Shown in pieces: positions 16,946 to 24,952 of a stretch of 64,000 nt of DNA. Source of the DNA: DAIDKA01 sp963726995 (GTDB taxonomy: Bacteria > Pseudomonadota > Gammaproteobacteria > Steroidobacterales > Steroidobacteraceae); contig CAVSEP010000006.1 in the NCBI GenBank assembly GCA_963726995.1, positions 1,178,001 through 1,242,000 on the forward strand. The letters are read 5' to 3'. Position 1 is the stretch's first letter. Each line of letters begins with the position of its first letter. The position numbers and the translations under genes are program-made. The notes under the pieces were generated by a model. That model had not been told where the DNA came from and ran no database searches. It saw only the letters and a list, made by a program, of their open reading frames with translations.

Positions 16946-17263
16946 CTACAAACGGGCCTCGCGACCCTCGCTGGCGCGATGATCGCCGCGCTTTTCCTTG
17001 TGCTTGGTTACCAGCCGGTCGAGCTTGTCGCTTAAGGCGTCGATCGCGGCGTACATGTTGGGATCCGACGCATCGGCGTGGATGTCGCAGCCGCTCACGT
17101 GCAGCGTGGCTTCCGCCTTCTGATCCAGTTTCTCCACCGTCAGGACGCAATGGACATCGATCACCTGATCGAAATGGCGCACGATCCGCACCAGCTTCTT
17201 CTCCACGTAGTTATGCAACGCAGTCGTGACTTCTATGTGGTGACCTTTGACGTTTAGCCTCAT
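16946..17263 (-). CDS. hpf: Ribosome hibernation promoting factor (short HPF)
   Basis: 105 aa, S30AE family, starting MRLNVKGHHIEVTTALHNYV with the conserved KHKEKRGDHRASEG tail. The short form binds the 30S decoding region and helps form 100S dimers in stationary phase. It lacks the C-terminal extension of long HPF. Located directly after rpoN, as in many gammaproteobacteria, 33 bp downstream of it. Confidence 0.93.
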   Translation of the reverse strand: MRLNVKGHHIEVTTALHNYVEKKLVRIVRHFDQVIDVHCVLTVEKLDQKAEATLHVSGCDIHADASDPNMYAAIDALSDKLDRLVTKHKEKRGDHRASEGREARL

Positions 17264-17296
17264 TGGACGTCTCCTTCTTTTGCTGACGTGTCTACA

Positions 17297-18739
17297 TTAT
17301 CTGGAGCCTGTGCGGCGCCGCTCGTTGGACGGCGCGATGCCCATGCCCTCACGGTACTTGGCCACCGTGCGTCGGGCCACCGGAATTCCCGTAGCCGAGA
17401 GCAGTTCCGCAATTTTTCCATCGCTCAGGGGATTGTCGGCCGATTCGTCCTTGACCAGCTTGCGGATCTTGGCGCGAATGGCCGTGGAGGAGGTGCCGGA
17501 GCCATCCGCACCCTCGACCTGGCTGGAGAAGAAGTAGCGCAGTTCGTAGACCCCGCGCGGGGTGTGCATGTACTTGCCCGAGGTCACCCGCGAGATGGTG
17601 GACTCGTGCATGTCCACGGCCTCGGCGATGTCCTTGAGGATCATGGGCCGCATGTGCTCATCGCCCTCCTCCAGGAAGGCGGTCTGGCGCTCGACGATGG
17701 AGCGCGACACCTTGATGAGGGTTTCGCTGCGGATCTCCAGGCTCTTGAGCAGCCAGCGCGCCTCCTGCAGCTGCGCCCGCATGCTGGCGTGGCTGGCGCT
17801 GCGGCCGATCAGGCTGGCGTAACCGTGGTTGAGGCGCACTCTTGGCAGGGTAGCCGCATTGATCTCGACCGACCAGCCGCCATGGTCCGTGCGGCGCACA
17901 AATACATCCGGTACGACATATTCTGCCGAACCCCCGCTGATGGTGGCACCGGGGCGGGGGTGGCAGGCCCGCACCAGGACCAGGGCGCACGCGATCTCCT
18001 CCTCGGTGGCCTTAAGCTCGCGCCTCAGCAGGGACATTTCCCGGCCCGCCACCAGCTCCAGGTGGCTGCGGGCGATGCTGATCGCGCTCGCTAGTCCCGG
18101 GGTTTGCGCGTCCAGCTGCCGCAGCTGCAGTTCGATGCATTCCCCGACGGAGCGGGCGGCTATGCCCGGCGGGTCCAGCTGCTGCACCCGCTGCAGCACC
18201 GCCTCGATCTCCTCCACGTCGGCCTGGATCTCGGGCCTGAGAGTGTTGGCGATTTCCTCCAGCGGTTCCACCAGGTAGCCGTCATCGTTGATGGCGTCGA
18301 CGATGGCGCTGGCTATCCCCAGCGAGCGGGCCGGCAGGTGCACCATTTCCAGCTGCCACAGCAGGTGTTCGTGCACCGTCTGCCCCGAGGCGTCGGCGAA
18401 TTCCTGCTGCCGGTCATCATCCTCGCCGTTCCAGGAGTTGTCGGCCGGGCCGACGCTCTGCTCGCCCCAGTGGTCATCGACCACCTCCACCTGCGGCTCC
18501 TGGTCGGCGGCGGCGGCCTGCGTCACCTCGGGCTCGGGCACGGGAGTCTCGACCGCCTCGAAGCCGCTGGTGGCGTCGGTGTCATCGACCGGCTCGAGCA
18601 TGACATTGCTCTCGAGCAGTTCCCGGATGTGGGCCTGCAGCTCGAGGGCCGGCATCTGGAGCAGTCGGATGGCCTGCTGCAACTGCGGCGTCATGGTCAG
18701 TTGCTGACCCATTCGCAGTTGCAGGGTGGGTTTCAGCAT
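17297..18739 (-). CDS. rpoN: RNA polymerase sigma-54 factor
   Basis: 480 aa, close to the usual 477. The glutamine/leucine-rich activator-interacting region I is at the N-terminus (MLKPTLQLRMGQQLTMTPQL). An acidic region II spans about residues 50-115. The core-binding and HTH regions follow, and the RpoN box ARRTVAKYR sits near residues 455-463. It directs transcription from -24/-12 promoters with enhancer-binding ATPases. A 74 bp gap separates it from lptB; this contains a palindromic GTTATATAAC (18792-18801) that could be part of an rpoN promoter, but no matching -35 was seen. Confidence 0.96.
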   Translation of the reverse strand: MLKPTLQLRMGQQLTMTPQLQQAIRLLQMPALELQAHIRELLESNVMLEPVDDTDATSGFEAVETPVPEPEVTQAAAADQEPQVEVVDDHWGEQSVGPADNSWNGEDDDRQQEFADASGQTVHEHLLWQLEMVHLPARSLGIASAIVDAINDDGYLVEPLEEIANTLRPEIQADVEEIEAVLQRVQQLDPPGIAARSVGECIELQLRQLDAQTPGLASAISIARSHLELVAGREMSLLRRELKATEEEIACALVLVRACHPRPGATISGGSAEYVVPDVFVRRTDHGGWSVEINAATLPRVRLNHGYASLIGRSASHASMRAQLQEARWLLKSLEIRSETLIKVSRSIVERQTAFLEEGDEHMRPMILKDIAEAVDMHESTISRVTSGKYMHTPRGVYELRYFFSSQVEGADGSGTSSTAIRAKIRKLVKDESADNPLSDGKIAELLSATGIPVARRTVAKYREGMGIAPSNERRRTGSR

Positions 18740-18813
18740 GTTTCTTGCACTATGGGCACTGGACCCTTTGTAAGGTCTTGAAAATAGGGCAGTTATATAA
18801 CCGACAGGCGGCG

Positions 18814-19545
18814 CTATAACTGGAACGATTGCCCTAAGTACACCTCACGGACTTGAGGGTTTGCAAGGATTTCTTCCGCAGTCCCGGAAGCGATCACAGT
18901 TCCCTGGTTGACGATATAGGCCCGGGCCACGATTCCGAGGGTTTCGCGCACATTGTGATCGGTGATCAGCACCCCGATGCCGCGGGTGGTGAGGTCGCGG
19001 ATGATGCGCTGGATGTCCAATACCGAAATGGGGTCGACGCCGGCAAAGGGCTCGTCCAGCAGGATGAAGCGTGGGTTGGCGGCCAGCGCACGCGCGATCT
19101 CCACCCGCCGCCGCTCGCCACCCGAGAGCGACAGCCCCAGGCTGTGGCGCACATGGCCGATGCGGAAGTCCTCCAGCAGCTCCTCGAGCCGCTCCTCGCG
19201 GGCTTCCTGCCTCAGGTCCGCGCGGGTCTCGAGGATGGCCATGACGTTGTTCTCGACCGAGAGCTTGCGGAACACCGAAGGCTCCTGCGGCAGGTACCCC
19301 AGTCCCGCCCGGGAGCGCCGGTGCATGGGCGCGAAGGTCAGATCCTCCTCTCCCAAGGTGATGCGGCCGGCGTCGCAGGGCACGAGCCCCACGATCATGT
19401 AGAAAGCGGTGGTCTTGCCGGCGCCGTTCGGTCCCAGCAGACCCACGATCTCCCCGGCTCTGACCTCCAGCGACAGGTCCTGCACCACCTTGCGGGAACG
19501 GTAGCTCTTGGCCAGATGGGTGGCGCTCAGCACGGTCTCAGTCAC
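18814..19545 (-). CDS. lptB: LPS export ABC transporter ATP-binding protein
   Basis: 243 aa cytoplasmic ATPase that powers LPS extraction with LptFG. Walker A is GPNGAGKTT (residues 38-46), the signature LSLSGGERRRVEIARA, Walker B FILLDEPFAGVDPIS, and the H-loop ITDHNVRET. The GTG start overlaps the lptA stop (GTGA). It is the third gene of the lptC-lptA-lptB set. Confidence 0.96.
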   Translation of the reverse strand: MTETVLSATHLAKSYRSRKVVQDLSLEVRAGEIVGLLGPNGAGKTTAFYMIVGLVPCDAGRITLGEEDLTFAPMHRRSRAGLGYLPQEPSVFRKLSVENNVMAILETRADLRQEAREERLEELLEDFRIGHVRHSLGLSLSGGERRRVEIARALAANPRFILLDEPFAGVDPISVLDIQRIIRDLTTRGIGVLITDHNVRETLGIVARAYIVNQGTVIASGTAEEILANPQVREVYLGQSFQL

Positions 19546-20255
19546 GGTTTTCCCAGTAGCGCATTACAGTCGTGATTGGCCCTGGTCGCCGCTCCCGGTT
19601 CGCCCTTCGGATCGAACGTCATTTCCACCCGGGCTCCCGGGGCCGCGTTGCTGTTGGCCTCGATGCGCCGCTCGCGCATGTTGTAGGTGATGAGGGAGCC
19701 GCGCATGTCCTGATTGTGCTCGTCGCTCAGGCAGGCATCGCCGCTGAGTCTGATCGTGGCCGCGGCGACGTCGTAGCTGATGGAAGCGGCGTGGCCCTTC
19801 ACCAGCTTGCCGGAAGCCGCGCGGGTCTGCTCGAACTGCGCCGGCGTCCCGGTCACCGTGGCGCTGGCGAGGGCCCCATCCGTGATTTCCACGCTCGCAC
19901 GGTCGGCGTGCAGCTCACCCTGGCGCTGCGCCCGGATCTGCACGTTGCCCGTGAACTCCCAATGCGAATTCCTGGAATCCTCCCCGGCGGCCGTCGCCAC
20001 GGCATCATCGGCCGCCACGCTCATCTCGCCCTGGGAGATCTTCACCTCACCGTGCAGGTGCATCACCCGACTCTTGTAATCCACGTCCGATGATCGGGCC
20101 GCCCAGTTGACCGGATCCTTGCCCACGCCCCCCACGTAGGTGCCGCTGGCGCCGGTGAGCAGCGCCATGGCCGCGCCCGCCGCCACAGCGAGCGCCAGTC
20201 GCCGCCCGGGCTCGCGCCCGGCGCACGCCTCAGGGAACAAAGTGGCCATGGACAT
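19542..20255 (-). CDS. lptA: Periplasmic LPS-bridge protein LptA
   Basis: About 237 aa with an N-terminal export signal (basic GREPGRRLALAV followed by a hydrophobic stretch) and an OstA/LptA beta-jellyroll region. The latter begins around DVDYKSRVMHLHGEVKISQG and repeats H/E-x-G-V-like strands. LptA oligomers bridge LPS from the inner-membrane complex to LptDE. The start at 20255 (MSMATLF) gives a credible signal peptide; ATG 20249 is equally usable. It overlaps the end of lptC by 26 bp. At about 237 aa it is longer than E. coli LptA (185). Confidence 0.88.
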   Translation of the reverse strand: MSMATLFPEACAGREPGRRLALAVAAGAAMALLTGASGTYVGGVGKDPVNWAARSSDVDYKSRVMHLHGEVKISQGEMSVAADDAVATAAGEDSRNSHWEFTGNVQIRAQRQGELHADRASVEITDGALASATVTGTPAQFEQTRAASGKLVKGHAASISYDVAAATIRLSGDACLSDEHNQDMRGSLITYNMRERRIEANSNAAPGARVEMTFDPKGEPGAATRANHDCNALLGKP

Positions 20256-20790
20256 CTGCTTCCAGCCTGAAACGGTGGTCCTTGATATCGACTTCGAGGC
20301 CGCGCGCATTCATCACGTACCCTGCCCAGTTGAGCGTGACGGGTGAGCGGGTCCGGATCATTTCCTTGCCGGTGTCCACATGCAAGCGCTCGGTGAGGAT
20401 GTGGGCAGGCTGGGTGGCGCCGGCCAAGGTGCCGGACACATCGACGGCGCCGGTGAGGTCGATCAGCGCGGCATCCTGCTGGGAGCTTGCCTGGTCCGAG
20501 CGCGCCTGCCACTGGCCGCCGGAGCTGTCGCGAAACGTCATGTGCACGGTCGTGAGATTGATGACGTCACTGCCGGGATCCTGCTGCACGCGCTGCGCCT
20601 GCAGGGTGTAGCGGGCCAGGCCGTCCGCGCCGGTCTCCACCACCAGGGCATCCGTCGCCGAGTAGCCCTGATCGGGACCGGCCGGATGATTGGCCTGGGC
20701 CGTGACGGGCCTGGGTCCCGACAGCAGCGTCAGCCATATGGCCACGCCGGCGAGCGCCAGACCGAACAGAATGAGCAGGCGGTAGATCAA
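20230..20790 (-). CDS. lptC: LPS export protein LptC
   Basis: 186 aa bitopic inner-membrane protein: one N-terminal helix (LLILFGLALAGVAIWLTLL) then a periplasmic jellyroll domain that hands LPS to LptA. The chosen TTG at 20790 forms TTGA with the kdsC stop, the same junction seen for coaE, and gives the expected length (E. coli 191). An in-frame GTG at 20838 would add 16 residues (RPAAQGPSGPPRIRI) and overlap kdsC by 52 bp, so the start is not certain. Confidence 0.85.
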   Translation of the reverse strand: MIYRLLILFGLALAGVAIWLTLLSGPRPVTAQANHPAGPDQGYSATDALVVETGADGLARYTLQAQRVQQDPGSDVINLTTVHMTFRDSSGGQWQARSDQASSQQDAALIDLTGAVDVSGTLAGATQPAHILTERLHVDTGKEMIRTRSPVTLNWAGYVMNARGLEVDIKDHRFRLEADVHGHFVP

Positions 20791-21299
20791 GATCCTGATC
20801 CGCGGCGGCCCGGATGGGCCTTGAGCAGCCGGTCGCACACCTCGCGCACCGCGCCGCAGCCGCCGGACAGCCGGGTCACGTGGTGGGCGGCGGCGCGCGC
20901 ACTGGGGTGGGCGTCGGCCACCGCGAAGGCCAGTCCGACTTCCCTGAGCAATGCCACGTCCGGCGCATCATCGCCGATGTACGCGCACTGCGCCGCGGTG
21001 ACCTTCAGCTTCGCGGCCAGCTGCCGAAAGTCCCGCAGCTTGTCGGCGCTGCCCTGGACCACGTGGCGGATCCCGAGATCCCGGCAGCGGCGCGTGACGG
21101 CCGCGGAGCGGCGGCCGGAAATGATGGCGATCGCGACGCCGGCGCGGGCCAGGGCCTTCAGTCCCAGTCCGTCCTTGATGTTGAAGCACTGCAGCTGCTC
21201 GCCGCTCGTGGCGTAATACACGCGGCCATCGGTGAGCACCCCGTCCACATCCAGGATCAGCAGTCGAATGGCGGCCGCGGTCGATTTCCCACGTGGCAG
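20787..21299 (-). CDS. kdsC: 3-deoxy-D-manno-octulosonate 8-phosphate phosphatase, unusual start
   Basis: HAD-family phosphatase making Kdo from Kdo-8-P. Motif I is LLILDVDGVLTDGR, motif II AIISGRRS, and the acidic loop YIGDDAPDVALL; GGCGAVREVCD lies near the end. The first ATG/GTG/TTG in frame is the GTG at 21248, which lies after the nucleophilic aspartate of DVDG and would give a dead enzyme. Between the upstream in-frame stop (the kdsD TAG) and that aspartate there is no standard start. An AGGAG sequence overlapping the kdsD stop sits 6 bp before a CTG at 21299, giving 170 aa with a normal N-terminus. The start is therefore assigned to CTG with moderate confidence; the gene identity is secure. 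Confidence 0.85.
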   Translation of the reverse strand: MPRGKSTAAAIRLLILDVDGVLTDGRVYYATSGEQLQCFNIKDGLGLKALARAGVAIAIISGRRSAAVTRRCRDLGIRHVVQGSADKLRDFRQLAAKLKVTAAQCAYIGDDAPDVALLREVGLAFAVADAHPSARAAAHHVTRLSGGCGAVREVCDRLLKAHPGRRGSGS

Positions 21300-21308
21300 A
21301 AAGCTCTC

Positions 21309-22304
21309 CTACATCACGCCTGCGCGCAGCAGGTCGTGGGCATTGAAGGCGCCGAGCAACCGTCCGTTCTCGAGCACCGGCAGCACCGCGATGCGGTGCT
21401 GGTCCATCATGTGTACGGCCTGGGCCGCCAGCTCCTGCGGACCGATGCTGCGGTACCTGACGGTCATTACGTCCTGCATGCGCATGGCGTGGATATCCAC
21501 CCCCCGATCCAGCAACCGGCGCAGGTCGCCGTCGGTGAAGATTCCCAGCACCGCATCCTGTGCGTCCACGACCAGCGTCATGCCTAGGCCCTTGCGGGAC
21601 ATCTCCTGCAGGCCCTGCGCCATGCTCGTCGTGGGCGCGCAGCGCGGCAGGTCATCCCCGCGGCGCATGATGTCCTCCACCCGCAGGAACAGCCGCCGAC
21701 CGAGCGCCCCGCCGGGATGGGAGCGGGCGAAATCCGTGGCGGTGAAGCCGCGCGCCTCGAGCAGCGTGACCGCCAGGGCATCGCCCATGGCGAGCATGGC
21801 GGTGGTGCTGGCGGTGGGGGCCAGATTTAGCGGACAGGCCTCCTCCGGCACGGTCACGTCCAGGGCCACCGTGGCATTGCGGGCCAGAGTCGAGCTGAGG
21901 TTGCCGGTGAGGGTGATCAGCGGAATACCCAGGCGCTTCAGGTGCGGCAGCAGGAACACCAGTTCCGGGCTCTCCCCGGAATTGGACAGCGCGAGCACCA
22001 CATCGCCCGGCGTGATCATCCCCAGGTCCCCGTGGCTGGCCTCGGCCGCGTGCAGGAAGAACCCGGGAGTCCCCGTGCTGGCCAGGGTGGCGGCGATCTT
22101 CCTGCCCACATGCCCCGACTTGCCGATGCCGGTGACGATGACCCGGCCGGCGCAGCTCAGGCACAGCCGGCAGGCTGCCACGAAGGGCGGCCCCAGGCGC
22201 GCGCCGAGGGACTCCACCGCCCGCGCCTCGATCGCCAGCGCGCGCCGCGCGGCGCTCAGCAGGTCGGCATCTTCGACGGATCGGGCGGCAGTGGCGACAG
22301 TCAT
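21309..22304 (-). CDS. kdsD: D-arabinose 5-phosphate isomerase
   Basis: 331 aa, converting ribulose-5-phosphate to arabinose-5-phosphate for Kdo synthesis. The SIS sugar-isomerase domain covers about residues 40-175 (VTGIGKSGHVGRKIAATL, LALSNSGESPEL, NLAPTASTTAMLAMGDAL). Two CBS domains follow from about residue 200 (GIFTDGDLRRLLD, VLENGRLLGAFNAHDLL). It heads the minus-strand envelope operon and is divergent from ibaG across 96 bp. Confidence 0.95.
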   Translation of the reverse strand: MTVATAARSVEDADLLSAARRALAIEARAVESLGARLGPPFVAACRLCLSCAGRVIVTGIGKSGHVGRKIAATLASTGTPGFFLHAAEASHGDLGMITPGDVVLALSNSGESPELVFLLPHLKRLGIPLITLTGNLSSTLARNATVALDVTVPEEACPLNLAPTASTTAMLAMGDALAVTLLEARGFTATDFARSHPGGALGRRLFLRVEDIMRRGDDLPRCAPTTSMAQGLQEMSRKGLGMTLVVDAQDAVLGIFTDGDLRRLLDRGVDIHAMRMQDVMTVRYRSIGPQELAAQAVHMMDQHRIAVLPVLENGRLLGAFNAHDLLRAGVM

Positions 22305-22400
22305 GCGTTTGGGTTCCCCGCCGCAAGAATACCCCGAACCAGGGCGCGGCTGCCGCTCGGCTTAAGGCCCAGGGGCGGCCATTTGCTACCATGGGGTCGC

Positions 22401-22646
22401 ATGAAGCCTGAAGAAATCGCCGAACTGATCCGCGCCGGCCTGCCCGGCGCGCAGGTCCTGGTCCAATCCCCGGACAATACCCATTTTTCGGCCAGAATCG
22501 TCGCGCAGGCTTTCGCCGGCAAGCGCGGCATTGCCCGTCACCAGCTGGTCTACGCCACGCTGGGGGAGCTGGTGGGCCGCGAGATCCATGCGCTCTCGAT
22601 CGAAGCGTTCACTCCGGATGAGTGGGCGACTCGCGGCGCCAGCTAA
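22401..22646 (+). CDS. ibaG: BolA-family protein IbaG
   Basis: 81 aa small protein, MKPEEIAELIRAGLPGAQVL, with the conserved THFSARIVAQAFAGKRGIAR core of BolA/YrbA proteins. IbaG binds monothiol glutaredoxin and Fe-S clusters. Its location just before murA is the common gammaproteobacterial arrangement. Stop to murA start is 12 bp, so the two are probably co-transcribed. The longer open frame upstream is antisense to kdsD and is not used. Confidence 0.88.
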   Translation: MKPEEIAELIRAGLPGAQVLVQSPDNTHFSARIVAQAFAGKRGIARHQLVYATLGELVGREIHALSIEAFTPDEWATRGAS

Positions 22647-22658
22647 GGCTTTCAGAAA

Positions 22659-23918
22659 ATGGACAAATTACAGATCACGGGCGGCGTGCCGCTCGAGGGC
22701 GAAGTGCGCATCTCCGGCGCCAAGAACGCGACGTTGCCCATCCTGGCCGCCGGCCTGCTGGCATCGGAGCCGGTGACCATCTGCAACGTGCCGCACCTGA
22801 AGGATGTGACCACGACCATCGAACTGCTGGGCCGGATGGGCGTGAGCGTGACCATCGCCGAAGGACTGCGCATCGAGGTGGATGCCTCGACCCTGAGTGA
22901 ATGCTTCGCGCCTTACGACCTGGTGAAGACCATGCGCGCGTCCATCCTGGTGCTGGGCCCGCTGGTGGCCCGCTTCGGGCGCGCCGATGTCTCCCTGCCC
23001 GGCGGCTGCGCCATCGGCGCGCGGCCCGTGAACATCCACGTGGCGGGTCTGCAGGCCATGGGCGCCGACATCCAGATCGAGGGCGGCTATATCCGCGCAC
23101 GCGCCACCCGCCTGCGGGGCGCGCGGCTGGTGCTCGATGCGGTCACGGTGACCGGCACCGAGAACCTGATGATGGCAGCCACCCTCGCCGACGGCGAGAC
23201 GGTGCTGGAAAACGCGGCGCGCGAACCGGAGGTGGTGGATCTGGCCAACTTCCTGATCAGCATGGGCGCGAAGATCCACGGTGCGGGCACCGACAAGATC
23301 GTCATCCACGGCGTGCAAAAGCTGCACGGCACCACCTACGAAGTGCTGCCGGACCGCATCGAGAGCGGCACCTACCTGGTGGCGGGGGCCATCACCCGCG
23401 GCCATGTGCGCATCAAGAACACGCGCCCCGATCATCTGGATGCGGTCACCGCAAAACTGCGCGAGGCCGGCGCCAGCGTCGATATCGGCGACAACTGGAT
23501 CGAAGTGGACATGCGCGGCCGGCGGCCGCGCGCCGTCGACGTGCGCACCGCTCCCTACCCCGCATTCCCCACCGACATGCAGGCGCAGTTCGCGGCGCTC
23601 AACACCGTGGCGGTGGGCGTCGGCACCATCATCGAGACCATTTTCGAAAACCGCTTCATGCACATGCTGGAGATGCGGCGGCTGGGGGCCGAAATCCGCC
23701 TCGAGGGCAACACCGCCATCATCCGCGGCGTCGAGCGCCTGACCGCAGCGCCGGTGATGGCCACGGATCTGCGCGCCTCGGCCAGCCTGGTGCTGGCCGG
23801 CCTGGTCGCCGAGGGCCGCACCGAAATCGAACGCATCTACCACATCGATCGGGGCTACGAGACCATCGAGGAGAAGCTCGCGGGCATCGGCGCGCAGATC
23901 CGTCGCGTCCCCAACTAA
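22659..23918 (+). CDS. murA: UDP-N-acetylglucosamine 1-carboxyvinyltransferase
   Basis: 419 aa, first committed step of peptidoglycan synthesis. It opens MDKLQITGGVPLEGEVRISG. The fosfomycin-reactive cysteine is retained in PGGCAIGARPVNIH (C117), so it should be fosfomycin-sensitive at the target level. Family blocks TYLVAGAITRGHV and YPAFPTDMQAQF are present. Followed by gnd after 21 bp. Confidence 0.96.
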   Translation: MDKLQITGGVPLEGEVRISGAKNATLPILAAGLLASEPVTICNVPHLKDVTTTIELLGRMGVSVTIAEGLRIEVDASTLSECFAPYDLVKTMRASILVLGPLVARFGRADVSLPGGCAIGARPVNIHVAGLQAMGADIQIEGGYIRARATRLRGARLVLDAVTVTGTENLMMAATLADGETVLENAAREPEVVDLANFLISMGAKIHGAGTDKIVIHGVQKLHGTTYEVLPDRIESGTYLVAGAITRGHVRIKNTRPDHLDAVTAKLREAGASVDIGDNWIEVDMRGRRPRAVDVRTAPYPAFPTDMQAQFAALNTVAVGVGTIIETIFENRFMHMLEMRRLGAEIRLEGNTAIIRGVERLTAAPVMATDLRASASLVLAGLVAEGRTEIERIYHIDRGYETIEEKLAGIGAQIRRVPN

Positions 23919-23939
23919 AGCTTCCTGCGAGGAGTCCAC

Positions 23940-24950
23940 ATGCAGCTGGGAATGATCGGTCTGGGGCGCATGGGCGCCAACATGGTGAAGCGGCTGTTGC
24001 GCGGTGGACATGAAATCGTCGGCTACGCGACCGAGCCGGCGGCGGTCAGGGCCGCGGCGGCCGACGGCGCCAAGGGCGTCAATACGCTCAACGATCTGGT
24101 CGGCGCGCTGGCCGCGCCGCGCGCCATCTGGCTGATGGTGCCGGCCAGTGCGGTCGATGGCGTCATTGCCCAAATTGCGCCGCTGCTCAGTCCCGGCGAC
24201 ATCCTCATCGATGGCGGCAATTCCCATTACCACGACGATATCCGGCGCGCCGAAACGCTCGCCGCAGCGAAGATCCACTATGTGGATGTGGGTACCAGCG
24301 GCGGCGTGCTGGGTCTGGAGCGCGGCTATTGCCAGATGATCGGCGGTGAACCGGACATCGTGGCGCACCTGGAGCCGATCTTCGCTACCCTGGCACCCGC
24401 TGGCGCTGTGCCCTCGGACGCGGAGCGCGCAGCTCACGGCACGGCACGCCAAGGCTATCTGCATTGCGGCGGCAATGGCGGCGGCCACTTCGTGAAGATG
24501 GTCCATAACGGCATCGAGTACGGCCTGATGGCGGCCTATGCCGAAGGCTTCAACATTCTCAAGCACGCCAACATCGGTTTGGGGCACCAGGGTGGCGAGG
24601 ACGCCGAAACCGCGCCGCTGGCCCAGCCGCGTCTGTTCCAGTATTCATTCAACGTCGCGCAGGTCGCCGAAGTGTGGCGGCGTGGCAGCATCATCACCTC
24701 GCAGTTGCTGGACCTTACCGCCGAGGCGCTGGCGCGCGATCCCACCTTGGCGGGATTTGCGGGACGCGTATCCGATTCCGGCGAGGGCCGCTGGACCGTC
24801 GAGGCGGCGATCGAGGAGGGCGTGCCGGCGCATGTGCTGACCGCCGCGCTGTATGCGCGCTTCGAATCGCGCGGGCGCGCGGAGTTTGCGGACAAGGTGC
24901 TGTCGGCCATGCGCTTGGGCTTTGGCGGCCACGTCGAGACCAAGGGCTGA
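23940..24950 (+). CDS. gnd: 6-phosphogluconate dehydrogenase (decarboxylating), short type
   Basis: 336 aa, the short GntZ/YqeC-type rather than the 470 aa dimeric enzyme. The nucleotide fold is MQLGMIGLGRMGANMVKRLL, the substrate region is VDVGTSGGVLGLERGYC, and the catalytic lysine block is HFVKMVHNGIEYGLM. It makes ribulose-5-phosphate and CO2. Short forms often prefer NAD. Here the residue after the second beta strand is GYATEP, lacking both the usual acidic and the usual basic cofactor residue, so cofactor choice is unclear. It is followed 2 bp later by zwf, making an oxidative pentose phosphate unit. Confidence 0.9.
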   Translation: MQLGMIGLGRMGANMVKRLLRGGHEIVGYATEPAAVRAAAADGAKGVNTLNDLVGALAAPRAIWLMVPASAVDGVIAQIAPLLSPGDILIDGGNSHYHDDIRRAETLAAAKIHYVDVGTSGGVLGLERGYCQMIGGEPDIVAHLEPIFATLAPAGAVPSDAERAAHGTARQGYLHCGGNGGGHFVKMVHNGIEYGLMAAYAEGFNILKHANIGLGHQGGEDAETAPLAQPRLFQYSFNVAQVAEVWRRGSIITSQLLDLTAEALARDPTLAGFAGRVSDSGEGRWTVEAAIEEGVPAHVLTAALYARFESRGRAEFADKVLSAMRLGFGGHVETKG

Positions 24951-24952
24951 GC

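Noticed and set aside
22668..24587. 639-codon open frame antisense to murA-gnd
   Set aside because: Composition typical of an antisense shadow (His/Ala/Asp-rich, no motif); both sense genes are unambiguous.
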